From: Pterois miles
Taxonomy: Eukaryota; Chordata; Actinopteri; Perciformes; Scorpaenidae
DNA length: 64,000 nt
Assembly (NCBI GenBank): GCA_947000775.1
Contig: CAMQGK010000110.1
Coordinates: forward strand, 24,726,501 to 24,790,500
Direction of reading: 5' to 3'
The translations under genes were made by a program, and so were the position numbers. The notes beneath the pieces are model-generated. The model was not told the origin of the DNA and searched no databases. It saw nothing but the letters and a program-made list of their open reading frames with translations. Of this stretch, positions 40,038-52,600 are shown piece by piece. Numbering within the stretch: position 1 is the first letter of the stretch; every line of letters begins with the position of its first letter.

Positions 40038-40874
40038 CTTTCCACATACAAAATGGCAACAGAAGTACCCCGGGGAGTACACATAGGCTATTCTTTGGTG
40101 AATCACTGGTTCTCTAGTCCTAAGTCAACCTGAACAATTCACTTTTACAGTGCTATAGCCCTGCCCATCATCTGGACAAGGACAATGCTGCTGATTCCTC
40201 TTAACAGTTTCTTGGCTTCTGCCACAAATCTTCACAGTCTCAAGCTGTTTATAGAGTTTATGTGTCATCTGGAGTCAACAGCTCAAACAGCTGGAGTCAC
40301 TCCAGGCTCTGAGGTGACCTCTGATGGCACTCTGCCAGAGCCGCAGCTGGCCTGTTTTATCCCAGATGTGAAAGGCGGCAAGAATCGGTACATCAGGCCT
40401 GCCACTGCTCCCTGCACAGCACAGTGAACGTGAGACTTCTTATTAAATACTTAAGTAGTACTTGCAGCATTTAGTGTACATTTTTTGATGTGAAGTGAAT
40501 ATGAAACCCAATGCCTTTGGGATTTCACAGGTTATTTTGGTGGTGCGATGTGTTCCTTTGGTTTCCATTTTCATCTTCTCCATTTCACCAAAAAGTATGC
40601 TGTGAATGTTTTATTGTCTAATCTGTGTTCTACCTACATTACTTCAACACTGTCAGCTAAATACTCTTCATAGATCACATGCTCTTATTTTCTAGTGATC
40701 TGGGTTTTTCAGGTCACTTAGTTTTGCCACCCGCAGGGATAATTTAACTGCCATATAAGACTCCATTCATGTTTTTCCACTGAACAACAGCATCAACTTT
40801 GTCAATATGTATAACTGCTAGTAGAATACAAGTCATCTGGCATGTTACACTTTGTTTATGCAGCAGCACAACAT
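40038..40874. other. Unassigned intergenic sequence
   Basis: I see no gene or repeat. An 80-codon open frame near 40,185-40,427 has no recognisable domain and no splice context. Confidence 0.55.
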
Positions 40875-41172
40875 AAGGATGGGGTGTCCAGCTTGTGGGT
40901 TTGGGACCCCCCAAAGGGGTCACAAGGTTCGATTGAGGGGTGTGGTGATTAAAAAGAAAAAGTAATCAGACTTTCTGCCACTTAAAATTATGAATGCTTC
41001 TTATGTATACTAAAATTATTTAATTTAAATAACCTGACATGGGAAAAAAATCCTTCTTTGCTTACAGAGTTCACAACTTACAGGCACACAGCATGAAACT
41101 GCTGACAAGGTGTTGCAAGTTGATTTGCTTTGTTTTCAAAAGTCACAAGCCAAAAAGTTTGGGAACCACTGA
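40875..41172 (+). repeat. Probable interspersed repeat
   Basis: The block starts gtgtccagcttgtgggtttg with gggaccccccaaaggggtca and ends cacaagccaaaaagtttggg aaccactg. I recall this pairing from a dispersed repeat common in fish genomes. No internal coding sequence is seen. Family name and exact ends are not determined. Confidence 0.45.
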
Positions 41173-43396
41173 CATAAGCAATAAGAAGGAGGGGCAAATT
41201 CATACTCCTCAACTTGTGGGCATGCATGATTCACTTCACCCATCTTCAAAGTTACAGCTACATGCATCATCAGCAAGTTCAGCTGCCGATGAGAGCTCCT
41301 CTTAAGAAATGACAACATATAAGCCAAGTTTTGACAACACAAGTACTTAGAGAGTGTTACAGTCATGATAAGGGAGCCAGTAAATGGAATAAAAAATGAT
41401 GAATTAATACATCAAACTGCAATTTCAGAAGAGACAACCTGGTTTATTTTCCTCTTTAAAAGTAGCCTTTTGTTTAGCTTTTGTAAACTACATTGTCAAA
41501 TTAATTTACACCATCTATTATCTATTTAGCTGTTGCTGGCAACCCAATTATTTATCCATTTATTAGTTTAATCAAAATACTTAATGGCATAAGGGTTTAT
41601 TCATCTGTAAATTCTTAATGATATGTTTTTATTGTCCAATTAAATCCCATCCCAATCCCATAATTTGTATTATTATTCATTGTCAATTACATAATTGCTT
41701 TATGATGTGCAATATTTTACAGGTGCGTCATAACTTGAGAGCTCTACAGTAGATCCGGTGTCATGTGTTGCTGACCATAGAGTCAACAGCAGCTGTTAAA
41801 GGTTACTCCTACTACTAGGTTATTTCTAGTTGATCCAACTGTCTGGACTGAAGCATTTCTTTCTAACCTTCTCCAGTGTCCGTTTGTCTGCTTGTTTCAT
41901 TTAGCTTTGAAGCAAATATGTAATTCCGACTCCACAACTACTACCACCACAACAACAACTACTCCAACTACATCACCCCTGTAACCCCTCCACCTCCAAT
42001 CTCCACTCTACCTTCAGTGCAAGGCCACGCTCAGTGGAGGAACAGATTGAGTGGGAGCCAGTGTTAATGTAATCTCCTCTGTTTAATTAGAGTGAGCATG
42101 GTGGGCAGCTAAACCAAACCACATTACCCACCATCTGGTGGAGAGCAGCTCTGCTCTTATAGCCACCATCGCTATCATTAGCCTCAACCAGACAAGACAC
42201 AAACACATACATGACAGCTACTTATTCATCCTGCCACTTTCAATACAGACACAACTGTATACCATTTAGCTGCTATGATGAGGCCTTGCTCTGTCATGCT
42301 TAGCTCTGTCTTAAATATATTGTTGTGCAATTACAATATGTTGCACACTTAAATGACCAAATTGAAGTAGCTGTCAAAGATATAAAAGCCACAAACTGTC
42401 CAACACAGGTTCCCTATAAATGGCTGCTTTTCTCCAACATTGGTACACCACTTTATCAAGTGTGACCTCCAACAGTGACCTTCGACATATTGAAGACGGA
42501 AGAAGTCTATTTGAGCAAGGAATCACCATACAGTTAACAAACATGGTTTTGGTGAATATTTACACAAACATAAATCTAGTTTTTACTTTGACTTCACTGC
42601 ATGGTTATACTCAGCAGAGCCTAAATGTCAATCTCTACATCTACCACAAGAGTGCAGTATGCTACCACAGCTAACATCCAGCCCAGACTGCAGGCAGGGC
42701 TCAAACACAGAGGATTTACTGCTCCAGAGAAGACAGAGCTCACTGGCAGCCAGCAGAGCAATACAATTATTGAAGCACAGAGTTGTCTGGCATGGATACT
42801 ATGCAAACAGGAACAACAAATTGCTTATTCTGGCATACTTTAAATGTGCTAAAGGTGCTAATTTGCCAAAATGTTAACAAAGTTAGGCAAAAAACAACAA
42901 CAACAAATTAACAAGAATTTATATCCCCACAGCATCATGTGGAGCACACCCCTGAGCTAAAACTTCAAACATGTTCAACCAGAAAGTTTTATACAAGCTG
43001 GCAGTTTGACTGCCAATTAATAATCTGCCATTTCAATCAAAATCCAATTTATTATTACTGATTTTTTGAAAATTACTGAACCTTTAACATCAGGTGGTAA
43101 CAATATTTACTTTTATATATTTAACAGTGCTGTGGAAATACCCTTATTAACTTTCTAGCAGAGAGTTAGTTAATCTGTGCATTAAATAAAATATAAAATA
43201 ATCATTTATTAGTCCCACAGTGGAATATGAACCTGGAGCCAGCAGTCTGTCAAGCTTGCTTCCTTTAAAATAACAGTGTTTATCAAATAGAGAAATCTAT
43301 TGGCAGTAATGGGATACAACATTAATAAGTGCAGTATGTCTTCTTCAGTGTATAATCACCTGAAAATAAGAACTGTGTATTTATTGCCTTAGAATG
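41173..43396. other. Unassigned intergenic sequence
   Basis: This is single-copy-looking AT-rich sequence with a small run of CAA/CTA triplets near 41,935-41,990. I find no exon with recognisable protein homology and splice sites on either strand. Confidence 0.55.
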
Positions 43397-43604
43397 AGCC
43401 ATGCCGAGGTGCCCCTGAGCAAGGCACCAAACCCCCAACTGCTCGGGGCGCTTGTCAGGAGCAGCCCCCTCACTCTGACACCTCTCCATTAATGCATGTA
43501 TGTGTGTTTCAGGTCTGCATGTACCATGTATGAGTTTAACAGAGTGTAAATTGAATTTCCCCACTGTGGGACTAATAAAGGTAGATCTTCTTCTTCTTCT
43601 TCTT
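43397..43604 (+). repeat. 5'-truncated tRNA-derived SINE (3' part)
   Basis: This matches the 3' half of the full SINE found on the minus strand at 61,204-61,541. Shared stretches include gccgaggtgcc, gcaccaaacccccaactgct, cggggcgcttgtcaggagca and the terminal gggactaataaagg followed by a TCT/CTT microsatellite tail (43,586-43,604). The tRNA-like head with the promoter boxes is missing. Confidence 0.85.
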
Positions 43605-44820
43605 AAATCTACAGTGGGAGCAGGTCCCCTCTCCATGGAGGGCACCATGTTGCACCAGCATTGATCAACAGCAGCCCAGAATGGACAAACCAAACTCTGT
43701 TTGCTATTCCTGCTTGGGCAGGAGTCGGTAATGTTAATCGCTCCGTCGCCGCCTCTCTCTCTTTTGCTTCACTACTCCCTCCTCATGTAAACACATACTC
43801 TGAGCTGGCTCTGCTCTACATGACCTACAACAACTGGCTCTAGAGAGGGATATTCACATTTTCGCCATGGTAGCTCTCCAACATGCTTGGCACAAAGGAG
43901 AGGCTTCAGCTGGTGGCAATCTCATCATCTCACAGCTAGATAACACCAGATCCAACACAGAGGACCTTTGTAAGGTTTAGTTTAGGGCTGTACTATGTTA
44001 GACAACAAAACTGTATTTGGATTGTACTTAACATTCTCCACTCTGCCTCGCAACTGTGGGCGCTCCAACCCTTAATGGCCGCCTCTGCCGAGAGGTCATG
44101 GGCAACAGCATCAATGGCACATCTCTCCTGACAGCCCACACATCAATGAGTCAGTTATAAATGCCTTGGTGGGCAGGACTTTGGCAAAAGCTGTGGAAGC
44201 AAACACTGTCCAAACTTTAAAAAGAAGCTTCCCTCTCTTCTTCTCAGTTAGAACCTACTGTGGGATTTCCAAGCGGGACCGAGAGACCACATCTGACGCT
44301 CAAGGTTTGGACACTGAAAGAGGCCCACATACTAATGGCTGAGATAAGAGTGGAGCTGATCAAATCTCAGTACACCCAACAGGGAGAGTGCTTCCTCTTC
44401 TGATAGCAGAGAGAGATAGATGCAGCTCCAAACTGGGCCGCAGCCAGCTTCTCCACAGTGGACTGCGGTACATGAATAAATGAATGAATGTAGTCCACAC
44501 TGGGGCGTCTGTCACACGAAGGTGACAGACTGTTATTGTTGTCGTTGGAGGGATTTATTCATGAAATTTGAATTTAAGATCAAAAGATTAACATTAACAT
44601 AATGCTACTCATTACTGAAGTGGTTGTTTCTTACAACATCAATTGAAATATGGATGATAACCTTCAGTAATTACAACTGTAGTGTTTTAAGAAAGGTGGT
44701 GATTCAAATTTAAAATCATTTGGAGGCTGAAGTTTGCAGTGTTGTTGGATTCAACTGTGTTCTACTGAGAGCTGTGTTTCCAATATTTTGTCCACCCCAA
44801 ATTTCACAGTATGCAATGGG
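43605..44820. other. Unassigned intergenic sequence
   Basis: No gene, RNA or repeat is recognised. There are no exon-like open frames with good splice sites. Confidence 0.5.
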
Positions 44821-45145
44821 GCTACAACCACTGATTATTTTCATTATCAATTAATCTGTTGCTTTTATAGAGTATTCATTTAGAAAATGTCGAAAAAAAC
44901 ATGAAAAATGTGAATAATTTCCCAGAAGCCCTAGTTAACATCTTCAAATTGCAGCTATTGTTGCATATAGATATTTCATTTAATTAAGACATGTTAGTGA
45001 TAAAAAACCGAACAGCAGCAAATCCTCTTATTTGAGTAAACAGAACATTTAGTGTATTTGCTTGATAAAGTCTTAAAATGACAATTCAGTTATCAGAATT
45101 ACTAGCAGTTGTTTCCTGTCAATTAACTAATTGATTAATCAACAT
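44821..45145 (+). repeat. Interspersed repeat, copy 1 of a dispersed family
   Basis: This begins ctacaaccactgattatttt cattatc and ends aattgattaatcaac. It shares its order of motifs (ataatttcccagaagccc, catcttcaaat, cagcaaatcctcttatttga) with copies at 53,543-53,910 and 55,436-55,737. It is non-coding and diverged. This looks like a short non-autonomous element family common in percomorph fish. Confidence 0.75.
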
Positions 45146-46580
45146 CAAATTGTTTTTGCACTACATACAGCCTCAAAAGTTTCAAACAAAAACTGAACTT
45201 TATAACTATAATAATCCTTAAAATAATCAGTATTAGTTAGATGTACCTAATAAAAAGCCAAATGATTGAAAAATATCTACATACAATATATCATGTCCAT
45301 AATTACATATTACACTGCAAAACAAGTGCGTGAAGGATAAATAATTTCATGGAAGAACTGGTCAGGAAGATGCATATCGCTGCATGAAAATGGCTTTATT
45401 CATCGTCTAATGATTTCTAACAAAGTGAATCCATGAATGGCAGCTCTGTAAATCATTGTTGACTCGTCGGTCTGAGAAAACACATTTCACCAGAAGAGGG
45501 AGACATCAAATCCCTGTGAAAATTACCAAACAGCAGCTACTGTATGTTGTCCTTGCTTTTCTGTTTGCCTCTGCAGGGGAACAATTAAGCGCAATGCTAA
45601 TATTATCAAACATTATTAACCTCACAACCCTAGCAATATGAATTTCAGCTGTTGTTCCAATCACATGCAATTTACGCCACTGCTGCAATGCTCATTACTC
45701 TGTTTGATTTCAGAATAATTCCATATGACACCTGTTAGATGAGCCAAATAGATCTGAGCCATTTCTTGGATTCGGCCTTGACAGTCGGACGAGGAGGAAT
45801 TTCCTTCCTGGCAGTTGTTCGTTTCACCTGGACTGACTAATCCCACAAGGTTGTTTATGTAGCTCTCATAAGCGTGTATGGGAGATACATAAACAGCCTT
45901 CATATCAAATATTTTTTTTACCCCAAAATGGATAAAATTAGTCTTTTTTTCAGTAAAAATATTTCATCAGAAAGGTGTTGATGTGAAGATAGGCTTTGAT
46001 CTCCCAAAAACACCATATCTCAGTTATTAATTATTCTGACTATTCTTGGAGTTAATGTTTTTTTTTGAAGCCATCTTTTCTACTGTGCTTGAAATGAAGA
46101 CGATATTTGAAGAAGAGAAAACGAATATTGATATAAACTGTCTGACTGTGAGCTGGTTAAAAGGGTGCGGAGAGAGGAGAAAGTCTCATCTGTCAGCAGA
46201 CAGACAGAACAGGCTTCATTTTGTTCTTGAGTGTTGAGAGACGATAGCTTTGGATTCCAAATGACGGGGATTGACATGATATGAGACTTTTCAACAATCT
46301 GCAATAATGACCTTTTCTCCGAACCTACAAACTGTCAGGTAATAACATGTCTCAGGTGAAAATGGACAATCTTTTGGCACAGGTAAAAAGTGTTACCTAG
46401 CAACCCCCGGTGTCCTATCAATGGTCAGCTTGGAGGTATCTCTGGAGATGCTGCCCCCCTACAAAGACCTGGTTCAGCTTGCTTCAACAGGCCCCATGAC
46501 CCCCCTGGACAAACAACAGCCTCATTCTCTGCACCGCTGCTGACCTCATTGTCTCTTTGTGAAGGGAAAATCCAGAGTTG
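45146..46580. other. Unassigned intergenic sequence upstream of tmprss5
   Basis: No conserved coding sequence is recognised. The tmprss5 promoter and 5' untranslated region must lie in or near the right end, but I cannot locate a transcription start from sequence alone. Confidence 0.5.
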
Positions 46581-46704
46581 CATTCTGTTAAATGGCAAAT
46601 GGTACATCAACTGCGAGCGGGACGGACCTCTCTACCTCCAGCGCAGGCCTACAGACGCGCACGGACACGGCTGCCTTTTCCTCAGGACTGTACGCAAGGG
46701 AAAC

Positions 46705-49584
46705 ATGGTAAGAAAGGGAAACTAAATATTCACTACTCCTTGCTCCATCTGTCTAATGTTTGCCATCCTGACAACACTTCTCACACTTTGTCATCTGCAG
46801 TCACCATTTGCAGTACCACCTGCTGTTACACATGCAGTGTTCATGTCAAACTCATATCACATGTTTCTGTCACATTTACTTGTTTTTTACTGTATGTAAC
46901 TCACATGCATCTCATTACCTATGTTGCAGAGTTGTAATGATTTTCGAAAGTGCTCTTGCACTATATGCAACTCATGCTAATTCCAAATCCAAAATTACAT
47001 GTTTAGCTACACTCAAGTGCTACAGTAATACCACAGCAGATGGTGCGCCATTTATTTAGATGGATTTTGTACTGTAATTGTATAATACCAAGTCTGCATC
47101 TCACATCTATGGAGAGCGTTATTATAATTACTGTAATACTCTCAATATGTTGCTAAGAGAAACAGCTGCTCCTTGGAGAGTAAGCCCAATAAAAACACAC
47201 ATACACACACACTCCAGAGTCATAAAACTTTTCTGAAAAAAGGAGCAGCAAATGTATTTTCACCTCAAATTAAAAATTTGTTGAACAAGATGCAAAACAG
47301 ACCTCAACTTGCTCATTATACCGCGCACACTGAAGGGACACACCTGTGCACACCCACAGATCTGACTCCATACACCTAGACTGGTCAGCGGCAGTTTATA
47401 TCAAGGATTACAGTGCTCTTAATTAAATCTGACAGAGCCTGGCAGGTGCACTGTTGGTAAGGAGCAGGTGGTCAGCAAGTAGTTTTTGTAAATTAAGTAA
47501 ACAAACTTGCTAAAATTCAAGAACAAGCTGTAATTGAGGTCTGATGTGCTGACTGTACTTCTTATAGAGTCTTGATGGTGACACATTGTCAGTGATTGAG
47601 AACCCGGCGGCTGTCAGCCATCCTTTTCATTCAGAGAAAACAGCAGGAGTGCCAAGGACCAAGGGAGTGCAGGGCTGGTTAGATGGGATCCACTCTACGA
47701 CTCAGGGTAAGCTCCAGTGGAGCACCGCCCGATGGGCTTCAGACTACGATAGCAATCTTGCATCACCAGTGCAAAAAAACAAACAAAAGCGGCTAAAAGA
47801 TGCTACGCTAAATATAAATAACAAGCCTAATCAAGACTTTGCGCTGAATCATATTAATGATATTCATATTTACATCTAGATCTGTTACACAACTTAGAAG
47901 ATAGCACCTTTTGTGACGGAAGACCACATTTTTAGATGAGCAAAAGTAAAGGAACAGATAGACTTGAAATAGATTAGAGTAATACTTAATAGTTAGTATA
48001 TCCTTTACTTGCAATAACTGCATCAAGCCTGCAACCCACTAACATCACCAAAATTTTATATTCTTCTTTTGTGATGCTTTTCCAGACTTTCATCGGAGCC
48101 TCTTTCAGTTGTTGTTTGTTTCGGGGGGTTCAGTCTGCTCTTTAGCAGGTAAAATGCTGCTCAACAGGGTTTCAGTCTGGAGGCTGACTTGTCCAGTCTA
48201 AAACCTTCCTCTTCTTTCCCCTGATGAACTCCTTGGTTGTTCTGACTGTGTTTTGGGTCGTAGTCTTGCTGCATGATGAAGGATCTCCTGATCAGTTTGG
48301 TTGCATCTGTCTTTAAATTGACAGACAAAATGTTTCTGTAGACTTCTGAGTTCATGTTGCTGCTGCCATCATGTGTTTCATCATCAGTGAAGATCAATGA
48401 GTCGTCCCAGAAGAAGCCATTCAAGCCCAAGCCATGACTTTACCTCCATCATGTTTCACAGCTCATCTGTGTGTTTGGGATCATGAGCAGATCCTTTCTG
48501 TCTCCACACATGAGCCTTTCCATCACTTTGGTAAAGGTTCATCTTTGTCTCATCAGTCCAGAAAACTTTTGAGCCTCGTCTCTGTATTTTTGGCTAATTC
48601 CAGTCTGTCCTTCCTCTTCTTATTGCTAATGAGTGGTTATCATCTTCTGGTGTAGCCTCTGAACTTCTGTTCCTGAAGTCTTCTGTTAAACGGTGGATCG
48701 TGATTCCTTCACTTCTGTTTTCCTTGATCTACCGGTTCAACGTCTGTTGCTCAGTACACCAGTGGTTTCGTTACATTCAAAATGGTTGTACTGGCTATGG
48801 CTGATGTTTGTTTAATGGCTCTGATTGATTTCCCATCTTCTCTCAGTTTTTTATCCCCATAGACAGCTCTCTGGTCTTCATGCTTGTTACACCTTTAACT
48901 ATAAATGCAGTCTGCACTGGAAAAACCCAAAGCTGAAACTGAGAGTACACATTCAGCGCTATTTATTGTTTGAATAATCAATGTATCGGGACACACGTAA
49001 CAGTCACATGTTCCAATAATTTTACTCATTTGAAAAACGGGTGGGTTCAAACAAAAGGTGCTATCGACTAAGTTTTTGAACAGATCTAAATGCGAATACC
49101 TGGAAATAGGAAGTGAAATACTGATCTCTTGCCTTATATTCATCTTTTGATGTCAAATGCTTTCAGTGTACAGCAAAAATAAAGGAATTGGCCTCGCTGT
49201 TCCAACAGTTTTGGAGGGGACTGTTCATAGATAGAGCTGACATTTAATTATTCTTCTCTGCTCATATCTGGGATCAGGAAGCATTAACTCCAGTCTTAAT
49301 TGTTGCTTTAGCTCACAGGCTGGTGAGGCTGCTGGCAGCGGTGTGTGCAGTTGGACTATTGGGAGGCTTAGCTGTAGGTGTCTGGTTTCTAGGTGAGTCA
49401 CTGTGTTGAGATAGAATCAGTAAATTAGCTTTACTGTTACCAGGAAATTTTCAGATAAATGTGCAAAATGTCTTGTTACAGCCACTCGGGCTTACATTTT
49501 CCACAGAGCCTGACAGATAGTGAATGTTTGACGATAATATATCAGTATATATATATCAGTATATATATATATATATATATCTCA

Positions 49585-49649
<65 letters not shown>

Positions 49650-52600
49650 TTAACAATATATAACAGTTGTCATTACCAACTGTTTTATCTGACCAACAGT
49701 TCAAAACTCAAAGATATTTAATCTATCTTAATTTAAGGGAAAGCAGCAAATTCTGTTTGTCTGTTGCTGCCTGTCTTATCGGCTAATTAAAAAGAGTGAT
49801 TAACTATGTCTTTGCCTACATATAGTCAGACTTCTGCTGAGGCCTTCCTACTCCCAAAGTGCAGTGGGACTTGGGGACACAAAGGAGACTCCTTTCTGCA
49901 ACGTGACAGAAGATATTTCTATCTCTGACCCCAGGAAAGGTCTGTGTTTCCTCCTCTCTTTGGTGTTTGTTTCACTGATTTATGAATTCACAAACAGTGC
50001 AGGATGTGGTTGCACACGGTTGTGTGATTCATCATAATGGGTCACCTTTGAAGTGATTTTTAGTTGAACAGTAGCAAAAATTAGCATTCAACAGCTGCTT
50101 GTTGTTGTCTTTTTGTTCACTCTTGAGAGACGCTCATTGACTGACATGAAAACATCACACATAATGATCTGTTTGTATTGACCACATTAGCATAGATTGT
50201 GTTTTTCCTAATCATTTCCCACTCATAGAAGAGGCTCGTTCGTTACTGTTGACTGAGAGCTTGTCTCTGGAGGGATTTTCAATCAATGAGGTTCAGTGTT
50301 TTACAGAATCAGCCCGGAGAACTCCCTCCTAGAGATCCAGCTGGGGAAGCTGCCCACCTGGCTGCCCGTGTGCTACGAGAGGTGGAACTCTTCACTGGGA
50401 ACGCTGGTCTGCAGACAGCTTGGTTCTCTGAGGTCTGCACCCCTGACAGGATCACACACCACCTCAGCCTATTACACTGATTGAGACTGGAGTGCCCACT
50501 CACTTACTTTTCGTTTAATATTGTTTTAAGCCAGATTTACTACGGTTGAAGGCTTGACTTATTTATGATTTGACAATACATCATTTACAATCTTGCGGCG
50601 CATGTTATGAGTCTGAATTATCTCATTCACTCCCACTCATTTCACATTATGTTCTCTTACCAGACTGACCAAGCATAAAGGAGTGAATCTAACGGATATT
50701 GGGCCGAACTATACTGATGGCTTTATACAAATTACCTCAGAACACAAGAGCAATCTGGAAAATATGTGGCAATTCAGGTAAGGCAATTTGTCTGAGGACA
50801 TCATACTCGTAATGATGCAGAGAAAATTGTTTAATTATGCATCATTAGTTACACAATTTATTTTCATTTAGGGGAAACTGTATCACGGGAAAGGTTATCG
50901 CTTTGCAATGTTTTGGTGAGCAAATTAAACTTAACTTTTCGTTTGACTTTGCATCTAACGCCAAGCCCTGTAGCTCCTTAATAATACTTAACTACTACTA
51001 ATACTAATAAAAGGCTTCATGAGAGCAGCAGACAGAGTGAATGCTGTCACTTGCTATGGCACTTTCTGACTGATCCAACTCCTTTTTGATGAATGGATCT
51101 CTGTGTAGAGTGTGGGACGAGAGCAAAGCTGCCCAGGATAATCGGGGGAGTTGAAGCCTCGCTGGGCAGGTGGCCCTGGCAGGTCAGCCTCTACTACAGC
51201 AACCGACACACCTGCGGGGGCTCCATCATCACCAGTCAATGGGTAGTCACAGCTGCCCATTGTGTGCACAAGTAAGACAGCTGACCTTACCAGCTCTAAA
51301 AGGTCTGGGGCTACAGACTCGGAGGAGAATAATCAGCCATTAACAGCTGCACCAAACTGGACACATAACAGTTCTCTCCTCTCAATGTTTGCCTCGTCTT
51401 TTCTCTTCTCAAATGCCAGCTACAGGCTACCTCAGGTATCCAGCTGGGTGGTCTATGCCGGTATCGTCACCCGCAGCTCTGCCAAAATGGCTCAGCACAC
51501 AGGATACGCCGTGGAGAAGATCATTTACAACAAGAACTATAATCACAGGAGCCATGACAGCGATATAGCCCTGATGAAACTGCGGACCCCGCTGAATTTC
51601 TCAGGTCAGTCGGGGAGGCTCTTTACAAGCTTTGCACAGAAAAGCAACAGCAAGTACTCCAAAACACAACAAATGTCAATATTATGGCCTCAGTTTATTG
51701 TTCTATTGTCTTATGCTGGCACATTTCAGCAAACAAGCCTCCATCAGGCCACCATCTTAGTGGTATCCCCCTCGTTTTATAAAGAATAAGCGATCATTGA
51801 CAAGCGTGTATGGTGTACTAACCATACTGAAAAATGACATACACTTTTAATCAACGGGATACAAACATACTGTATGTTGCACCATAACACAAAATTACTC
51901 TCTGCCAAAACATCTTAGAGAACCAATTCTTCAACGAGCATAAACAACCTCAAAGTTTAAAGATCCCCTCCAGACAGATATAAAATGTTAATTATATGGC
52001 AGTCTGTGTCTGATATGTTTTTCCATCCAAAAAATCCAATTACTTAAAAAAAAAAAAACATTTTTAAATTGCATCTACTCCTTGTCCCTCACTGAAATAT
52101 CCAGAATCAATGAATGCCTAAATGTTTTTTTTTTCATTTAAAACATTTAACTACTACAAACAAGACGTCTCATTCTTCACAGAGAAAAATAAAAATCAAT
52201 TCTCAGTTTCTCACTGGAGGTTTCATTTCTGTAAACTGCATATTGGACCACTATCGGCTTAGGTGTCATAAAATCCTGCTTGTTCGCACAGGTTTTAAAT
52301 TGAGATTTAAGGTGAGCGCAGAGAAACCTTCCCCCTTCAGCAGATGAATGTGTCAAAGCCTGCACAGTCATCATTCTGCACAACCAAGTGAAGCAACAAT
52401 AAGCAAAACACATTTTTGAGAGAAGGGGACCTAAGGGACCCAATTAACAATGACTTGTTAACCCACACATATTCCCAATACAACGTAAACTTGAGGGAGC
52501 CCATTAAAAGACAAAACACCACCAGGGGGAAAAAAATGTAGAATGTCTCTCAAACAGTGTGGAAGAAATAATGACAATTAAAATGTGAAAAATCATAACT

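Noticed and set aside
40185..40427. 80-codon open frame starting with ATG
   Set aside because: No homology is recognised and there is no supporting gene structure; this length is expected by chance.
46390..46725. 111-codon open frame as an extended tmprss5 N-terminus
   Set aside because: It has no in-frame ATG before 46,705, and a standard donor follows that ATG directly; the upstream part is treated as 5' untranslated sequence.
49459..49653. Open frame of 64 codons rich in Tyr and Ile
   Set aside because: It is a translation of the (TA)n microsatellite.
51262..51789. Single 175-codon open frame in the protease region
   Set aside because: It reads through the introns between tmprss5 exons 8, 9 and 10; only 51,420-51,604 is coding, as shown by splice sites and homology.
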